The notes below the pieces were generated by a model. The model saw nothing but the letters and a program-made list of their open reading frames with translations, was not told the origin of the DNA and did no database searches. The position numbers were made by a program, and so were the translations under genes. From assembly GCF_042648965.1 (NCBI RefSeq), contig NZ_JBHRYJ010000005.1, forward strand, positions 1 to 64,000: a stretch of DNA of 64,000 nt. The letters are read 5' to 3'. Origin of the DNA: Ferrovibrio xuzhouensis (GTDB lineage: Bacteria; Pseudomonadota; Alphaproteobacteria; Ferrovibrionales; Ferrovibrionaceae). This document shows, piece after piece, positions 41,457-50,549 of the stretch. Each line of letters begins with the position of its first letter. Position 1 is the first letter of the stretch.

Positions 41457-43181
41457 CTACTCGGCCGCGTTTTTCGTCGCGGCGACGCCGAAGCGCTGCC
41501 TGATCTGGTCTGGCGTGTAATAGCCGCGTTCGATGTCGCGGGCGATCAATGCCGGATCGCGTCGCTTCGGGTCGCCGAAGCCGCCGCCGCCCGGCGTCGA
41601 GACCCGCACGCGGTCGCCGGCCCTGATCTCGATATCCTGGTCCTTGGACAGATGCGGCGGCACATAGGTATGCGTGCCGTCGGCCTGCATGGTCTCGATC
41701 GCCACCGTGTTGGTGCCGCCGTCCTCGCCGCCCAGCGCGCCCTGCGGCCCGGTGCGGCCATGGTCCATCACCATCGAGGCGCGCGCCTCGCCGCGGCGCA
41801 GGCGGATCGTATAGTTGACGCCGAAGCCGCCGCGATACTGGCCGGCGCCGCCCGAGCCCTCGTGCAGCGAGTATTCCTCGAACAGCACCGGGTAATACTG
41901 CTCCATCACCTCGATCGGCGTGGTCTTGGAGATGCCGATGGTCGAGCAGCCGTTGGTCAGGCCGTCGCCGGCATGCCAGCCGCCATACCCGCCGCCGGAA
42001 ATCACATACATCACGTAACTGCGGTCGCGCTGGGGGTCGTAGCCGCCGAGCGCCAGGTTGCCCGAGGTGCCGGCCGGCGCGGCGAACAGCCGGTCCGGCA
42101 TCGCCGGCACCAGCGCGTTGAACACGGCCTCCGCGATGCGCTGGCTGACTTCCGCCGCGCAGCCCGAGACCGGCCGCGGATATTTCGCATAGAGGAAGGT
42201 GCCATGCGGGTCGGTGATCTTCAGCGGCTCGAAGGTGCCGGCGTTGATCGGCACATCGGGAAAAATGTGCTTCACCGCGAGGTAGATCGACGAATAGGTG
42301 GTGGCGATCACGCTGTTCATCGGCCCACGGCAGGGCGGACTCGACCCCGTCATGTCGAAATGCAGCTCCTCGCCTGTCTTCGTCACCTTCATCCTGATCA
42401 GCAAAGGCTCGTCGACCACGCCGTCGGAATCGACCACCGCCGAGCCCTCGTAGACGCCGTCCGGGATGGTGGCGATGCGGGCGCGCATCTGCTGGCTGGC
42501 GCGCTGCTTCAGTTCCTCGATGGCCTGCTCGACCACATCGGCACCGTAGCGATCAAGCAGGGCGGTCAGCCGCTTCTCGCCGATGGCGAGCGCTGCCGCC
42601 TGCGCCTTGATGTCGCCGATGCGCTGGTCGGCGATGCGGATGTTGCTGAGGATGATCGACAGGATCTCCTCGTCGAGCACGCCTGCCTTGTACAGTTTCA
42701 CCGGCGGCAGACGCAGGCCTTCCTGCTCGACCTCGGTGGCATTGGCCGAGAAGCCGCCGGGCACCATGCCGCCGATATCCGGCCAGTGGCCGGTATTGGA
42801 CAGCCAGGAAAACAGCTTGCCCTTGTAGAAGAACGGCTTGACGAAGCGCACATCCATCAGGTGGGTGCCGCCGAGATAGGGATCGTTGACGATGTAGACA
42901 TCGCCCGGCTGCGGCGCCAGCATCGGCACCTTCAGCGCCCGTTCGATCACGGCCTGGGTCGAGAACTGCATGGTGCCGACGAAAACCGGCAGGCCGAGTT
43001 CGCCCTGCGCGATCAGTTCGCCGGTCTGGCCGTGGTAGATGCCGTCGGAGCGGTCGAGCGCCTCCGAGATCACCGGCGAAAAGGCGGCGCGGCAGAAGGC
43101 GAGGTCCATCTCGTTGCAGACCTGCTGCAGGCCGTTCTGGATCACGACCAGCGTGACGGGATCGATCGGTGTCTTTGCCAT
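41457..43181 (-). CDS. Hydantoinase B/oxoprolinase family protein (HyuB)
   Basis: This 574-residue protein is the B subunit of the ATP-dependent hydantoinase/5-oxoprolinase family. Family motifs include DPVTLVVIQNGLQQVCNEMD at the start, the DVYIVNDPYLGGTHL region and GGGGFGDP near the end. It starts 3 bases after hyuA and needs the A subunit for activity. Such pairs open five- or six-membered lactam or imide rings, or carboxylate ketones. The surrounding ring-hydroxylase genes suggest a cyclic lactam substrate. Confidence 0.9.
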   Translation of the reverse strand: MAKTPIDPVTLVVIQNGLQQVCNEMDLAFCRAAFSPVISEALDRSDGIYHGQTGELIAQGELGLPVFVGTMQFSTQAVIERALKVPMLAPQPGDVYIVNDPYLGGTHLMDVRFVKPFFYKGKLFSWLSNTGHWPDIGGMVPGGFSANATEVEQEGLRLPPVKLYKAGVLDEEILSIILSNIRIADQRIGDIKAQAAALAIGEKRLTALLDRYGADVVEQAIEELKQRASQQMRARIATIPDGVYEGSAVVDSDGVVDEPLLIRMKVTKTGEELHFDMTGSSPPCRGPMNSVIATTYSSIYLAVKHIFPDVPINAGTFEPLKITDPHGTFLYAKYPRPVSGCAAEVSQRIAEAVFNALVPAMPDRLFAAPAGTSGNLALGGYDPQRDRSYVMYVISGGGYGGWHAGDGLTNGCSTIGISKTTPIEVMEQYYPVLFEEYSLHEGSGGAGQYRGGFGVNYTIRLRRGEARASMVMDHGRTGPQGALGGEDGGTNTVAIETMQADGTHTYVPPHLSKDQDIEIRAGDRVRVSTPGGGGFGDPKRRDPALIARDIERGYYTPDQIRQRFGVAATKNAAE

Positions 43182-43184
43182 GGT

Positions 43185-45233
43185 TCAGCCCTGCCCTGCG
43201 CTGACGGCAACGATCAGGTTGCCGAGTTTGTCGACATCGACCCGGTTGCCCGGTTCGATCACCACGGTGGTATCGAGCTGCTCCAGGATCGCCGGCCCCA
43301 TGAAGCTGGCGCCGCGCGGCAGCCGTTCGCGGTCATAGACCGGCGTCTCCTGCCAGCCGCCGGCATCGTACCATACCTTGCGGCTGCCCTTCTGCGCCCC
43401 GGCAACGTCTTTCGCCGGCTCGGCCGCCAGCAGGCGGTCAAGCGACAGGTCGGGCCGGCGGCCGATCACCGCGGTGTGCAGGTTGACCAGCACGGCGCGG
43501 ATTTCCGGCAGTTCCACCTCGAAGCGATGCCAGTAAGCGGCATCGAAGGCCTTCTGCAGCGCGTCGCGGCTGATCGCCGGGTCGGGCACCGCCACGGTCA
43601 GCAGATGGCTCTGGCCCTGGAACTGCATGTCGGCGGTATGCAGCACCTGCACCTCGTCGACGGCGACGCCGTCGCGGGCCAGCGTCGCCCTGCCCTCGGC
43701 GATCTGTGCGGCCAGCACCGCGGCGACCAGCCCGTCCGGCAGGTCGGACAGCGGCTTGTTCACCGTGCGCACGTAATCGTGGCGCAGGTCGGCGACCACG
43801 CAGCCGAGCGCATTGGTGATGCCCGGCCGCGCCGGGATCAGCAGCTTGGGGATGCCAAGCTCGCGGGCCAGCGCCGCGGCATGCAGCGGTCCGGCGCCGC
43901 CGAAGGCAAACAGTGCGAAGTCGCGCGGATCGTGACCGCGGCTGAGGCTGACCATGCGGATGGCGCCGGCCATCTTGTCGTTGGCAATGCGCAGGATCGC
44001 CGCCGCGGCTTCGTCGGTGGCCAGCCCGAGCGGCTGGCCGACATCGCGGGCGACGGCAGTCTTCACATCGTCCAGCGAGACCTTGCTGTCGACCGACAAC
44101 AGGCCGTCCGGGTTCAGGCGGCCGAGCACCAGGTTGGCATCGGTGATGGTCGGCCGGGTGCCGCCGCGGCCGTAGCAGATCGGGCCGGGCCGGGCGCCGG
44201 CACTTTCCGGGCCGACCTGCAGCATGCCGGCCTCGTTGATATGGGCGATCGAGCCGCCGCCAGCACCGATGGTATGCACGTCCACCATCGGCACATGGAT
44301 CGGCATGGCATATTCGAGTTCCAGTTCCGACGAGACCTGCGGCACGCCGTCCTGGATCAGGCCGACATCGGAAGACGTGCCGCCCATGTCGTAGGTGATC
44401 ACGTTGGGCAGGCCGGCGGCGCGCGCGGTATAGGCCGCCGCCATCACGCCCGAGGCCGGCCCCGACATCACGGTATTCACCGCGGCTTCGGACACGATGC
44501 CGGCGGCAATCGTCCCGCCATTACCCTGCATGACCAGCAGGTCGCGGCGAAAGCCCTTGCTCTTCAGCTCGCCGTTCAGCCGCTCGATATACCGGTGCAG
44601 CACCGGCTGCACGGAGGCATTCACGCAGGCTGTCGTGCCGCGCTCGTATTCGCGGTATTCCGACAGCAGCTGGTGCCCGGCAGTGATGTAGTGGTTCGGC
44701 CAGACTTCGGCCGCGATCTCCAGCGCGCGTTTCTCGTGTGCCGGGTTGAGATAGCTGTGCAGGAAATGGATCACCAGGGCTTCGCAGCCGGCCGCCTTGA
44801 GCTGCTCGGCGGCAGCGCGCACGGCGGCCTCGTCGAGCGGCACGACCACGCCGCCATCGGCATCCATGCGCTCGGGGACTTCCAGGCGCCACTGCCGCGG
44901 CACCAGCGGCTCGAAGCTGCCGGTCAGGCCGTAAGGCTGCGGGCGGGTGCGGCGGCCGAGCTCCAGGCTGTCGCGGAAGCCTTTTGTCGTGATCAGGCCG
45001 ATGCGGGCCACTTTCCGTTCGAGCAGGGCGTTGGTCGTCGTCGTCGTGCCATGCACGATGGTGTCGGTATCGGCCAGCGCGATGCCGCCTTTCTCCAGCG
45101 CGGCGAGCACGCCGAACGCCTGGTTGTCGAGTGTGGTCGGCACCTTGGCCAGCGCCACCTTGCCCAGCGCGGGTTCAATGCCGATCAGGTCGGTAAATGT
45201 GCCGCCGACATCGATTCCGACGATCCAGCCCAT
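43185..45233 (-). CDS. Hydantoinase/oxoprolinase family protein, ATPase subunit (HyuA)
   Basis: This 682-residue A subunit has the ASKHA-type ATP site: GIDVGGTFTDLIG at the N-terminus, HGTTTTTNALLERK, and a central NVITYDMGGTSSDVG that forms the phosphate loop. FAFGGAGPLHAAALA lies near residue 440. ATG 45233 has GAGGA eight bases upstream; a GTG at 45248 overlapping the livF-type stop is less likely. It couples ATP hydrolysis to ring opening with HyuB. It follows the ABC importer genes directly. Confidence 0.9.
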   Translation of the reverse strand: MGWIVGIDVGGTFTDLIGIEPALGKVALAKVPTTLDNQAFGVLAALEKGGIALADTDTIVHGTTTTTNALLERKVARIGLITTKGFRDSLELGRRTRPQPYGLTGSFEPLVPRQWRLEVPERMDADGGVVVPLDEAAVRAAAEQLKAAGCEALVIHFLHSYLNPAHEKRALEIAAEVWPNHYITAGHQLLSEYREYERGTTACVNASVQPVLHRYIERLNGELKSKGFRRDLLVMQGNGGTIAAGIVSEAAVNTVMSGPASGVMAAAYTARAAGLPNVITYDMGGTSSDVGLIQDGVPQVSSELELEYAMPIHVPMVDVHTIGAGGGSIAHINEAGMLQVGPESAGARPGPICYGRGGTRPTITDANLVLGRLNPDGLLSVDSKVSLDDVKTAVARDVGQPLGLATDEAAAAILRIANDKMAGAIRMVSLSRGHDPRDFALFAFGGAGPLHAAALARELGIPKLLIPARPGITNALGCVVADLRHDYVRTVNKPLSDLPDGLVAAVLAAQIAEGRATLARDGVAVDEVQVLHTADMQFQGQSHLLTVAVPDPAISRDALQKAFDAAYWHRFEVELPEIRAVLVNLHTAVIGRRPDLSLDRLLAAEPAKDVAGAQKGSRKVWYDAGGWQETPVYDRERLPRGASFMGPAILEQLDTTVVIEPGNRVDVDKLGNLIVAVSAGQG

Positions 45234-45244
45234 GAATGACGTCC

Positions 45245-45958
45245 TCACACCGAAAGATACTGTTCGCGCACTGCCGCATCGGCTTCCAGTTCGGCCATGG
45301 TGCCCTGGTAGCGGATGCGACCCTTCTCGATGATGTAGGCACGGTCGGCCACCATCTGCGAGAAATGCAGGTTCTGTTCAGACAGCAGCACCGTCAGGCC
45401 CTCGGCCTTGAGCTGCAGGATGGTGTTCGCCATCTGCTCGACGATCACCGGGGCCAGGCCTTCAGAGGGTTCGTCCAGCAGGATCAGGCGCGGATTGCCC
45501 ATCAGCGTGCGGGCGATGGTCAGCATCTGCTGCTCGCCGCCCGACATGCGGCCGCCCGGCCGGTCCTTCATGCGGCCGAGATTGGGAAACAGCTCGAACA
45601 GGCGGTCCGGCGTCCAGGTCGGCGCGCCCTCGCGCGACGGCTGGCGGCCGACTTCCAGATTCTCCATCACCGTCAGGTCGGTGAAGATGCGCCGGTCTTC
45701 CGGCACGTAGCCGAGGCCGAGCCGCGCCACCCGGTAGGACGGCATACGGTCGATGCGCTTGTCTTCGAAGGTGACGGTGCCCTTGGCCGCCGGCACCAGG
45801 CCGATCACCGACTTCATGGTCGTCGACTTGCCGGCGCCGTTGCGGCCCAGCAGCACGACCACCTCGCCGCGCCCGGCCTCGAGCGCCAGGTCGGCCAGAA
45901 TGTGAGCGCGGCCGTAATAGGTGTGCAGGCCCTCGACCCTGAGCAGATCGCCCGCCAT
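45245..45958 (-). CDS. Branched-chain-type ABC transporter ATP-binding protein (LivF)
   Basis: This 237-residue ATPase is of the LivF type: GRNGAGKSTTMKS as Walker A, RMSGGEQQMLTIAR as signature and LILLDEPSEGLAP as Walker B. Its ATG overlaps the livG-type stop by one base. It pairs with LivG on the fused permease. Liv-type importers take up many small amides, amino acids and aromatic acids besides branched-chain amino acids. Confidence 0.92.
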   Translation of the reverse strand: MAGDLLRVEGLHTYYGRAHILADLALEAGRGEVVVLLGRNGAGKSTTMKSVIGLVPAAKGTVTFEDKRIDRMPSYRVARLGLGYVPEDRRIFTDLTVMENLEVGRQPSREGAPTWTPDRLFELFPNLGRMKDRPGGRMSGGEQQMLTIARTLMGNPRLILLDEPSEGLAPVIVEQMANTILQLKAEGLTVLLSEQNLHFSQMVADRAYIIEKGRIRYQGTMAELEADAAVREQYLSV

Positions 45959-46719
45959 CAGTGCTCTCCCGCAAAAACGGCGCCGCTGCCGAGATAAACC
46001 GCCTGTACTTCCGCGTTGGCGCGCACCTCGGCCGGGCTGCCTTCGGCGATCAGCCGGCCGCGGTTCAGCACGATGATGCGGTCGGCCTGGGCGAAGACGA
46101 CGTCCATGTCATGCTCGGTGAACAGCACGGCGATGTCGTCCTGCCGGGCCAGTTTACCGGTCAGGTCCATCAGGGCGATACGCTCGCCCGGCGCCATGCC
46201 GGCAGTCGGCTCGTCCATCAGCAGCAGTTTCGGCTGGTTGGCCAGCGCAATGGCCAGCTCGACCCGCTTCAGGTCGCCATAGGCCAGCACGCCGCAGGCC
46301 CGCTCGCTCTGGTCGGCCATGCCGACGCGATCGAGCAAGGCCATCGCCTCGTCGCTGTAGTAATCGGCGGCCGGCTTCCAGAAGGCCATCAGGCGGCGGT
46401 GGAAGGACAGCAACGCCATCTGGATGTTTTCGCGCACCGTCATCGAATTGAAGGTCGCCGTGATCTGGAAGGTGCGGCCGACGCCCATGCGCCAGATTTC
46501 GCGCGGCGGCAGGCCGACGAGGCTGCGCCCCAGCAGCGTGACATGGCCGGCATCCGCCTTCAGCTGCCCGTTCAGCATGTTGAAACAGGTGCTCTTGCCG
46601 GCACCGTTCGGGCCGATCAGGGCCAGCAGCTCGCCGGCGGCCACGGTGAAATTCACGCCCTGCACGGCCTGAACGCCGCCGAAGGATTTCTGCAGGCCGG
46701 ACACGCTGAGCACCGTCAT
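45958..46719 (-). CDS. Branched-chain-type ABC transporter ATP-binding protein (LivG)
   Basis: This 253-residue ATPase of the LivG type has Walker A GPNGAGKST, VGRTFQI, a signature-region variant YGDLKRVELAIALA and LLLMDEPTAGM. The usual LSxGxQ signature is replaced by LAYGDLKR, a known form in this family. ATG 46719 overlaps the permease stop as ATGA. Confidence 0.92.
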   Translation of the reverse strand: MTVLSVSGLQKSFGGVQAVQGVNFTVAAGELLALIGPNGAGKSTCFNMLNGQLKADAGHVTLLGRSLVGLPPREIWRMGVGRTFQITATFNSMTVRENIQMALLSFHRRLMAFWKPAADYYSDEAMALLDRVGMADQSERACGVLAYGDLKRVELAIALANQPKLLLMDEPTAGMAPGERIALMDLTGKLARQDDIAVLFTEHDMDVVFAQADRIIVLNRGRLIAEGSPAEVRANAEVQAVYLGSGAVFAGEH

Positions 46720-48614
46720 GACGTGCCCTCCCGGCGCAGACCGACCCGGATCGCCATCTCCTTGAGGAAGCCGGCAATGCCCTGCGGGAAGGCGATCACG
46801 ATGACGAGGATGGTGCAGCCGAGCACCGCGCGCCAGTATTCGGTGTTGCGCGCGATCATGTCCTGCAGCCAGGTGAAGGCCGCGGCGCCGACCACCGGGC
46901 CGGTCAGGGTCTGCACGCCGCCGAGCAGCACCATGACGAGGCCATCGACCGAGCGCGATACCGAAAGCTGTTCCGGCGAGATACTGCCCTTGGAGAAGGC
47001 GAAGATGCCGCCGGCCAGGCCGGCAAAGGCGCCGGCCAGCGCGAAGCCGTACCACTGGAAGCGGCGCACGTTGATGCCGATGGCGTCAGCCCGCAGCGTC
47101 GAATCGCGTCCGGCCCGCAGCACATAGCCGAAGGGTGCATGCACAATGCGCCACAGCACCAAGATCGCCCCGGTGCACAGCGCGGTGGCGAAGAAGTAAT
47201 AGACCGTGCGGTCCTTCAGCCATTCGCTCGGCCACAGCCCGATCAGGCCGTTGGAGCCGCCGGTGAAGGCATCCCACTGGAAGATCACCGACCAGGCGAT
47301 CTGGGCGAAGGCCAGCGTCAGCATGGCGAGATAGACGCCGCTGAGGCGGACACAGAACCAGCCGAACAGCAGCGCGCCGAGGCCGCCGACGACGGGTGCC
47401 GCCACCAGCGACAGGGTCATCGGCGCATGCAGCTTCAGCAGCACCAGCGCTGCACCGTAGGAGCCGAGCCCGAAATAGGCGGCATGGCCGAAGCTGACCA
47501 TGCCGGATGGGCCCATCAGCACATGCAGGGTGACGGCGAAGAGCGCGAAGACCGCCATGTCGATCATCAGCACCAGCCAGTAGCTGTCGCCGAGCAGCGG
47601 CATCGCCGCCAGCACGGCAACGGCGGCCAGCACGGCCAGCCAGAACTTGCCGGTCAGCGGATGCATCAGCGGCTCGACGGTGCCGGCGCCGCGCTGGGCC
47701 GCCTGCGGCTTGCCGAGCAGGCCCCAGGGGCGTGCCACCAGCACGCCGGCCATGACCAGGAACTCGACCACCAGGGTCAGCTTGGAAAACGACAGGTCGA
47801 AGCCCAGCACGCTGACATCGCCGATGCCGATGCAGAAGGCCTTGATCTCGGCGATGACCAGCGCGGCGAGGAAGGCGCCGCCGATCGAGCCCATGCCACC
47901 GACCACGACGATGACGAAGGCATCCGAGATCACGGTGATGTCGAGCATCAGCTGGGCCGGCTCGCGCGGGATCTGTACCGCGCCGCCGAGGCCGGCGAGG
48001 AAGGCGCCGAGGAAAAAGACGCCGGTGAACAGGCCGGCCTGGTTGACGCCGAGCGCGCCGACCATCTCGCGATCCTGGGTAGCGGCGCGCACCAGGGTGC
48101 CCCAGCGCGTGCGGTTGAGCAGCAGCCACAGCAGGCCGAGCACCAGCGGGCCAATGGCGATCAGCACCAGATCATACTGCGGGAAGCGGTTCCCGAAGAT
48201 CTCGACGGCGCCGCGCAGCGCCGGTGCGCGCGGCCCGAGCAGGTCTTCCGCACCCCAGATGTAGAGCGCGGCATCCTTGATCACCAGCACCAGCGCGAAG
48301 GTGGCCAGCAGCTGGAACAGCTCGGGTGCGCGATAGATGCGGCGCAGCACGACGACCTCGATGACGACGCCGATCAGGCCGACGATCACGGCCGCCAGCA
48401 GCACCCCGCCCCAGAAGCCGAGCACCGACGAGCGGCCGAACCACTCGATCAGGCTGTAGGCCACATAGATGCCCAGCATGTAGAGCGAGCCATGGGCGAA
48501 GTTCACGATCCGGCTGACGCCGAAGATGATCGACAGTCCTGCTGCGACCAGGAACAGCGACGAGGTGCCGGCGAGGCCGTTGAGGAACTGGATAACGATG
48601 TTGGCGAAGGACAC
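46716..48614 (-). CDS. Fused LivH-LivM ABC transporter permease
   Basis: This 632-residue permease joins the two membrane subunits of a branched-chain-type importer in one chain. Residues 1-310 match LivH (SIIFGVSRIVNFAHGSLYML, LGVNQAGLF, VVVGGMGSIGGAFLAAL). Residues 335-630 match LivM (LMGPSGMVSFGHAAYFGLGS, a later LLGGVQTLTGPVVGAAAF). The start is GTG 48614. Fused forms are less common than separate livH and livM and ensure one-to-one stoichiometry. It lies between the binding protein and LivG genes. Confidence 0.9.
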   Translation of the reverse strand: MSFANIVIQFLNGLAGTSSLFLVAAGLSIIFGVSRIVNFAHGSLYMLGIYVAYSLIEWFGRSSVLGFWGGVLLAAVIVGLIGVVIEVVVLRRIYRAPELFQLLATFALVLVIKDAALYIWGAEDLLGPRAPALRGAVEIFGNRFPQYDLVLIAIGPLVLGLLWLLLNRTRWGTLVRAATQDREMVGALGVNQAGLFTGVFFLGAFLAGLGGAVQIPREPAQLMLDITVISDAFVIVVVGGMGSIGGAFLAALVIAEIKAFCIGIGDVSVLGFDLSFSKLTLVVEFLVMAGVLVARPWGLLGKPQAAQRGAGTVEPLMHPLTGKFWLAVLAAVAVLAAMPLLGDSYWLVLMIDMAVFALFAVTLHVLMGPSGMVSFGHAAYFGLGSYGAALVLLKLHAPMTLSLVAAPVVGGLGALLFGWFCVRLSGVYLAMLTLAFAQIAWSVIFQWDAFTGGSNGLIGLWPSEWLKDRTVYYFFATALCTGAILVLWRIVHAPFGYVLRAGRDSTLRADAIGINVRRFQWYGFALAGAFAGLAGGIFAFSKGSISPEQLSVSRSVDGLVMVLLGGVQTLTGPVVGAAAFTWLQDMIARNTEYWRAVLGCTILVIVIAFPQGIAGFLKEMAIRVGLRREGTS

Positions 48615-48707
48615 GGCGGGCCCGGAAGGTTGGCTTCCCGCCGCGGCGCCGGTTTGGCGCGGCGCCGCGGCGGGACAGCCGGTTGCAGGACAGGTGGTTC
48701 GGCTGGC

Positions 48708-49916
48708 TTACTCGGCCGGCCGCATCTTGGCGACATCGGCATCCGACGGCAGGAACTTGGCGCCGTCAGCGTAATGCCAGTCGGTCATGATGCCCTTGCC
48801 GTCCTTCAGGCCGATGCGGCCGACATAGGCGCCCATGGTCGACTGGTGGTCCTGCGTGCGATAGGTCACCTTGCCGAGCGGGGTTTCCACCTGCAGGCCC
48901 TTCATCGCCGCCACCAGCTTTTCCATGTCGAGCGTGCCGGCCTTCTTGATCACTGCCGCCGCGCTCATCGCCGTCGAATAGCCGACGATGGAGCCGAGAC
49001 GCGGATAGTCCTTGAACTTCTTCTCATAGGCATCGAAGAACTTCTTGTGCTCCGGCGTGGTGATCCCGTACCAGGGATAACCGGTGACATACCAGCCGAC
49101 CGGGGCTTCGTCCTTCAGCGGGTCGAGGTATTCCGGCTCGCCGGCCAGCAGGTTGAACACCGCCTTGCCCTTGAACAGGCCGCGGGTCTCGCCCTCGCGG
49201 ACGAACTTGGCGAGGTCGCCGCCGAACAGCGACGAGAAGATCGCGTCCGGCTTGGCCGCCGCAATCGCGTCGACCACGGCACCGGCCTCGATCTTGCCGA
49301 GCGGCGGCGCCTGCTCGACGACGAATTCGACGTCGGGCTGCTTTTCCTTCATCAGCTTCTTGAAGGCTTCAGTGGCGGCCTGGCCATATTCGTAGTTCGG
49401 GTAGACGATGGCCCAGCGCTTTTTCTTCAGCTTCAGCGCGTCGGGCACCAGCATGGCCGTCTGCATGTAGGTCGAGGCACGCAGGCGGAAGGTATACTTG
49501 TTGCCCTGGTCCCAGACGATCTTGTCGGTCAGCGGCTCGGCGGCGATGAACAGCGCCTTGTGTTCCTTGGCATAGCTCGCCACGGCCAGGCCGACGTTCG
49601 ACGGGAAGGTGCCGATCAGGAAGGCAGTCTTCTCGCGGGTCATCAGCTCGTCGGCCAGGCGGACCGCCTCGCCGGTGTTGCCGGTATCGTCGCGGCTGAC
49701 GATCTCGAACTTCTTGCCGAGCACGCCGCCCGTGGCGTTGATCTCGTCAACCGCCAGCTCCATGCCCTTCTTGTAGGGCTCGAGGAAGGCCGCGAAATTC
49801 TTGTAGGAATTCAGCTCACCCACCTTGATGGTGTCCTGCGCCTGGGCGCCCGACGCCAGTCCGAACATCGCCGCACCGAAAGCGGCACTCAACTTCAACC
49901 AGCTTCTGCGATCCAT
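48708..49916 (-). CDS. Branched-chain-type ABC transporter substrate-binding protein (LivK)
   Basis: This 402-residue periplasmic protein starts with an export signal (MDRRSWLKLSAAFGAAMFGL, cleaved after AQA near residue 27). It continues with the type 1 binding-protein pattern KVGELNSYKNFAAFLEPYKK and DEINATGGVLGKK. The ATG has a strong AAGGAGG upstream. The ligand is unknown; the operon suggests an N-heterocyclic acid or amide. Confidence 0.9.
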   Translation of the reverse strand: MDRRSWLKLSAAFGAAMFGLASGAQAQDTIKVGELNSYKNFAAFLEPYKKGMELAVDEINATGGVLGKKFEIVSRDDTGNTGEAVRLADELMTREKTAFLIGTFPSNVGLAVASYAKEHKALFIAAEPLTDKIVWDQGNKYTFRLRASTYMQTAMLVPDALKLKKKRWAIVYPNYEYGQAATEAFKKLMKEKQPDVEFVVEQAPPLGKIEAGAVVDAIAAAKPDAIFSSLFGGDLAKFVREGETRGLFKGKAVFNLLAGEPEYLDPLKDEAPVGWYVTGYPWYGITTPEHKKFFDAYEKKFKDYPRLGSIVGYSTAMSAAAVIKKAGTLDMEKLVAAMKGLQVETPLGKVTYRTQDHQSTMGAYVGRIGLKDGKGIMTDWHYADGAKFLPSDADVAKMRPAE

Positions 49917-49964
49917 TACTCTGCCTCCTTGTTATCCGTGGTCCCCCATTGAACCGGTACGCGT

Positions 49965-50549
49965 TTACCGAAGTCCGTCCTCGCCCTTGATCTGGCCCAC
50001 CTGCAGGCCGCCGACGCGGGCATGCACCCGGCCGCCGGTGCTCATGGCGAGAATGAAGGCGATCTCGTTGTCGCGCGGCCCGTCGGGCGCGCAGAATTCG
50101 ATGGCGTCGAAATGGCTGCGCACATAGGCGGCATTGATGTGATGCAGCGGGATGTCGATACGGGCGCCGACGCCGGCCAGCTTGGTGGCCGAGGGGACGA
50201 TGGCCTTGGCTTCGCCCAGCACCTCGCGCATCGAATAGCCGCCGGGCACATGCCACAGCGCGCCATGCTCCAGCTCGCCGTTGGCGCCGACGATGGCGCC
50301 CTTGCCATAGGCCTCGACCGCCTTGGGGTCGCCGCCGAGGCCTGCCACCAGACGCTTGGTCAGCTCCATGCCGAGCGGCTTCAGCGCCTCCATCATCGGC
50401 GTGATGTCGGTTTCATAATGGCCGGCGTAAGGATTGCGCACGATGGCGCCGATCACGCCGCGCTTCGGCGGCCTGGCCGATTTCGGACCACCGTCATGGA
50501 AGATTTCCTCGGTGATCATCACGATCCTGCGCACATCCACCAGACTCAT
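49965..50549 (-). CDS. Amino acid synthesis family protein (PF06684-type)
   Basis: This 194-residue protein matches the family named 'amino acid synthesis', whose activity is not established. Motifs include RRIVMITEEIFHDGG, VIGAIVRNPYAGHY and HGALWHVPGGYSMREVLG. Its ATG overlaps the UPF0280 stop by 4 bp (ATGA), so both are coupled. In other proteobacteria it is found beside the same 6-hydroxynicotinate reductase-like and UPF0280 genes (from memory, not searched). A ring-opening hydrolase role is conceivable but unproven. Confidence 0.82.
   Translation of the reverse strand: MSLVDVRRIVMITEEIFHDGGPKSARPPKRGVIGAIVRNPYAGHYETDITPMMEALKPLGMELTKRLVAGLGGDPKAVEAYGKGAIVGANGELEHGALWHVPGGYSMREVLGEAKAIVPSATKLAGVGARIDIPLHHINAAYVRSHFDAIEFCAPDGPRDNEIAFILAMSTGGRVHARVGGLQVGQIKGEDGLR

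Noticed and set aside
41447..41459. TAG between hyuB and the next gene in the same frame, as a second readthrough candidate
   Set aside because: HyuB ends at a normal family C-terminus, and the next protein begins with its own typical start from TTG 41447. This looks like an ordinary gene boundary.
40884..45239. Very long open frame (1451 codons) on the plus strand
   Set aside because: It is antisense to hyuB and hyuA, which have clear family motifs. Its translation is rich in His, Arg, Gln and Ala without any domain pattern, as usual for shadow frames in high-GC DNA.
47139..49952. Open frame of 937 codons on the plus strand
   Set aside because: It is antisense to the fused LivHM and LivK genes. 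The low-complexity Gln/His/Ala-rich translation marks it as a shadow.
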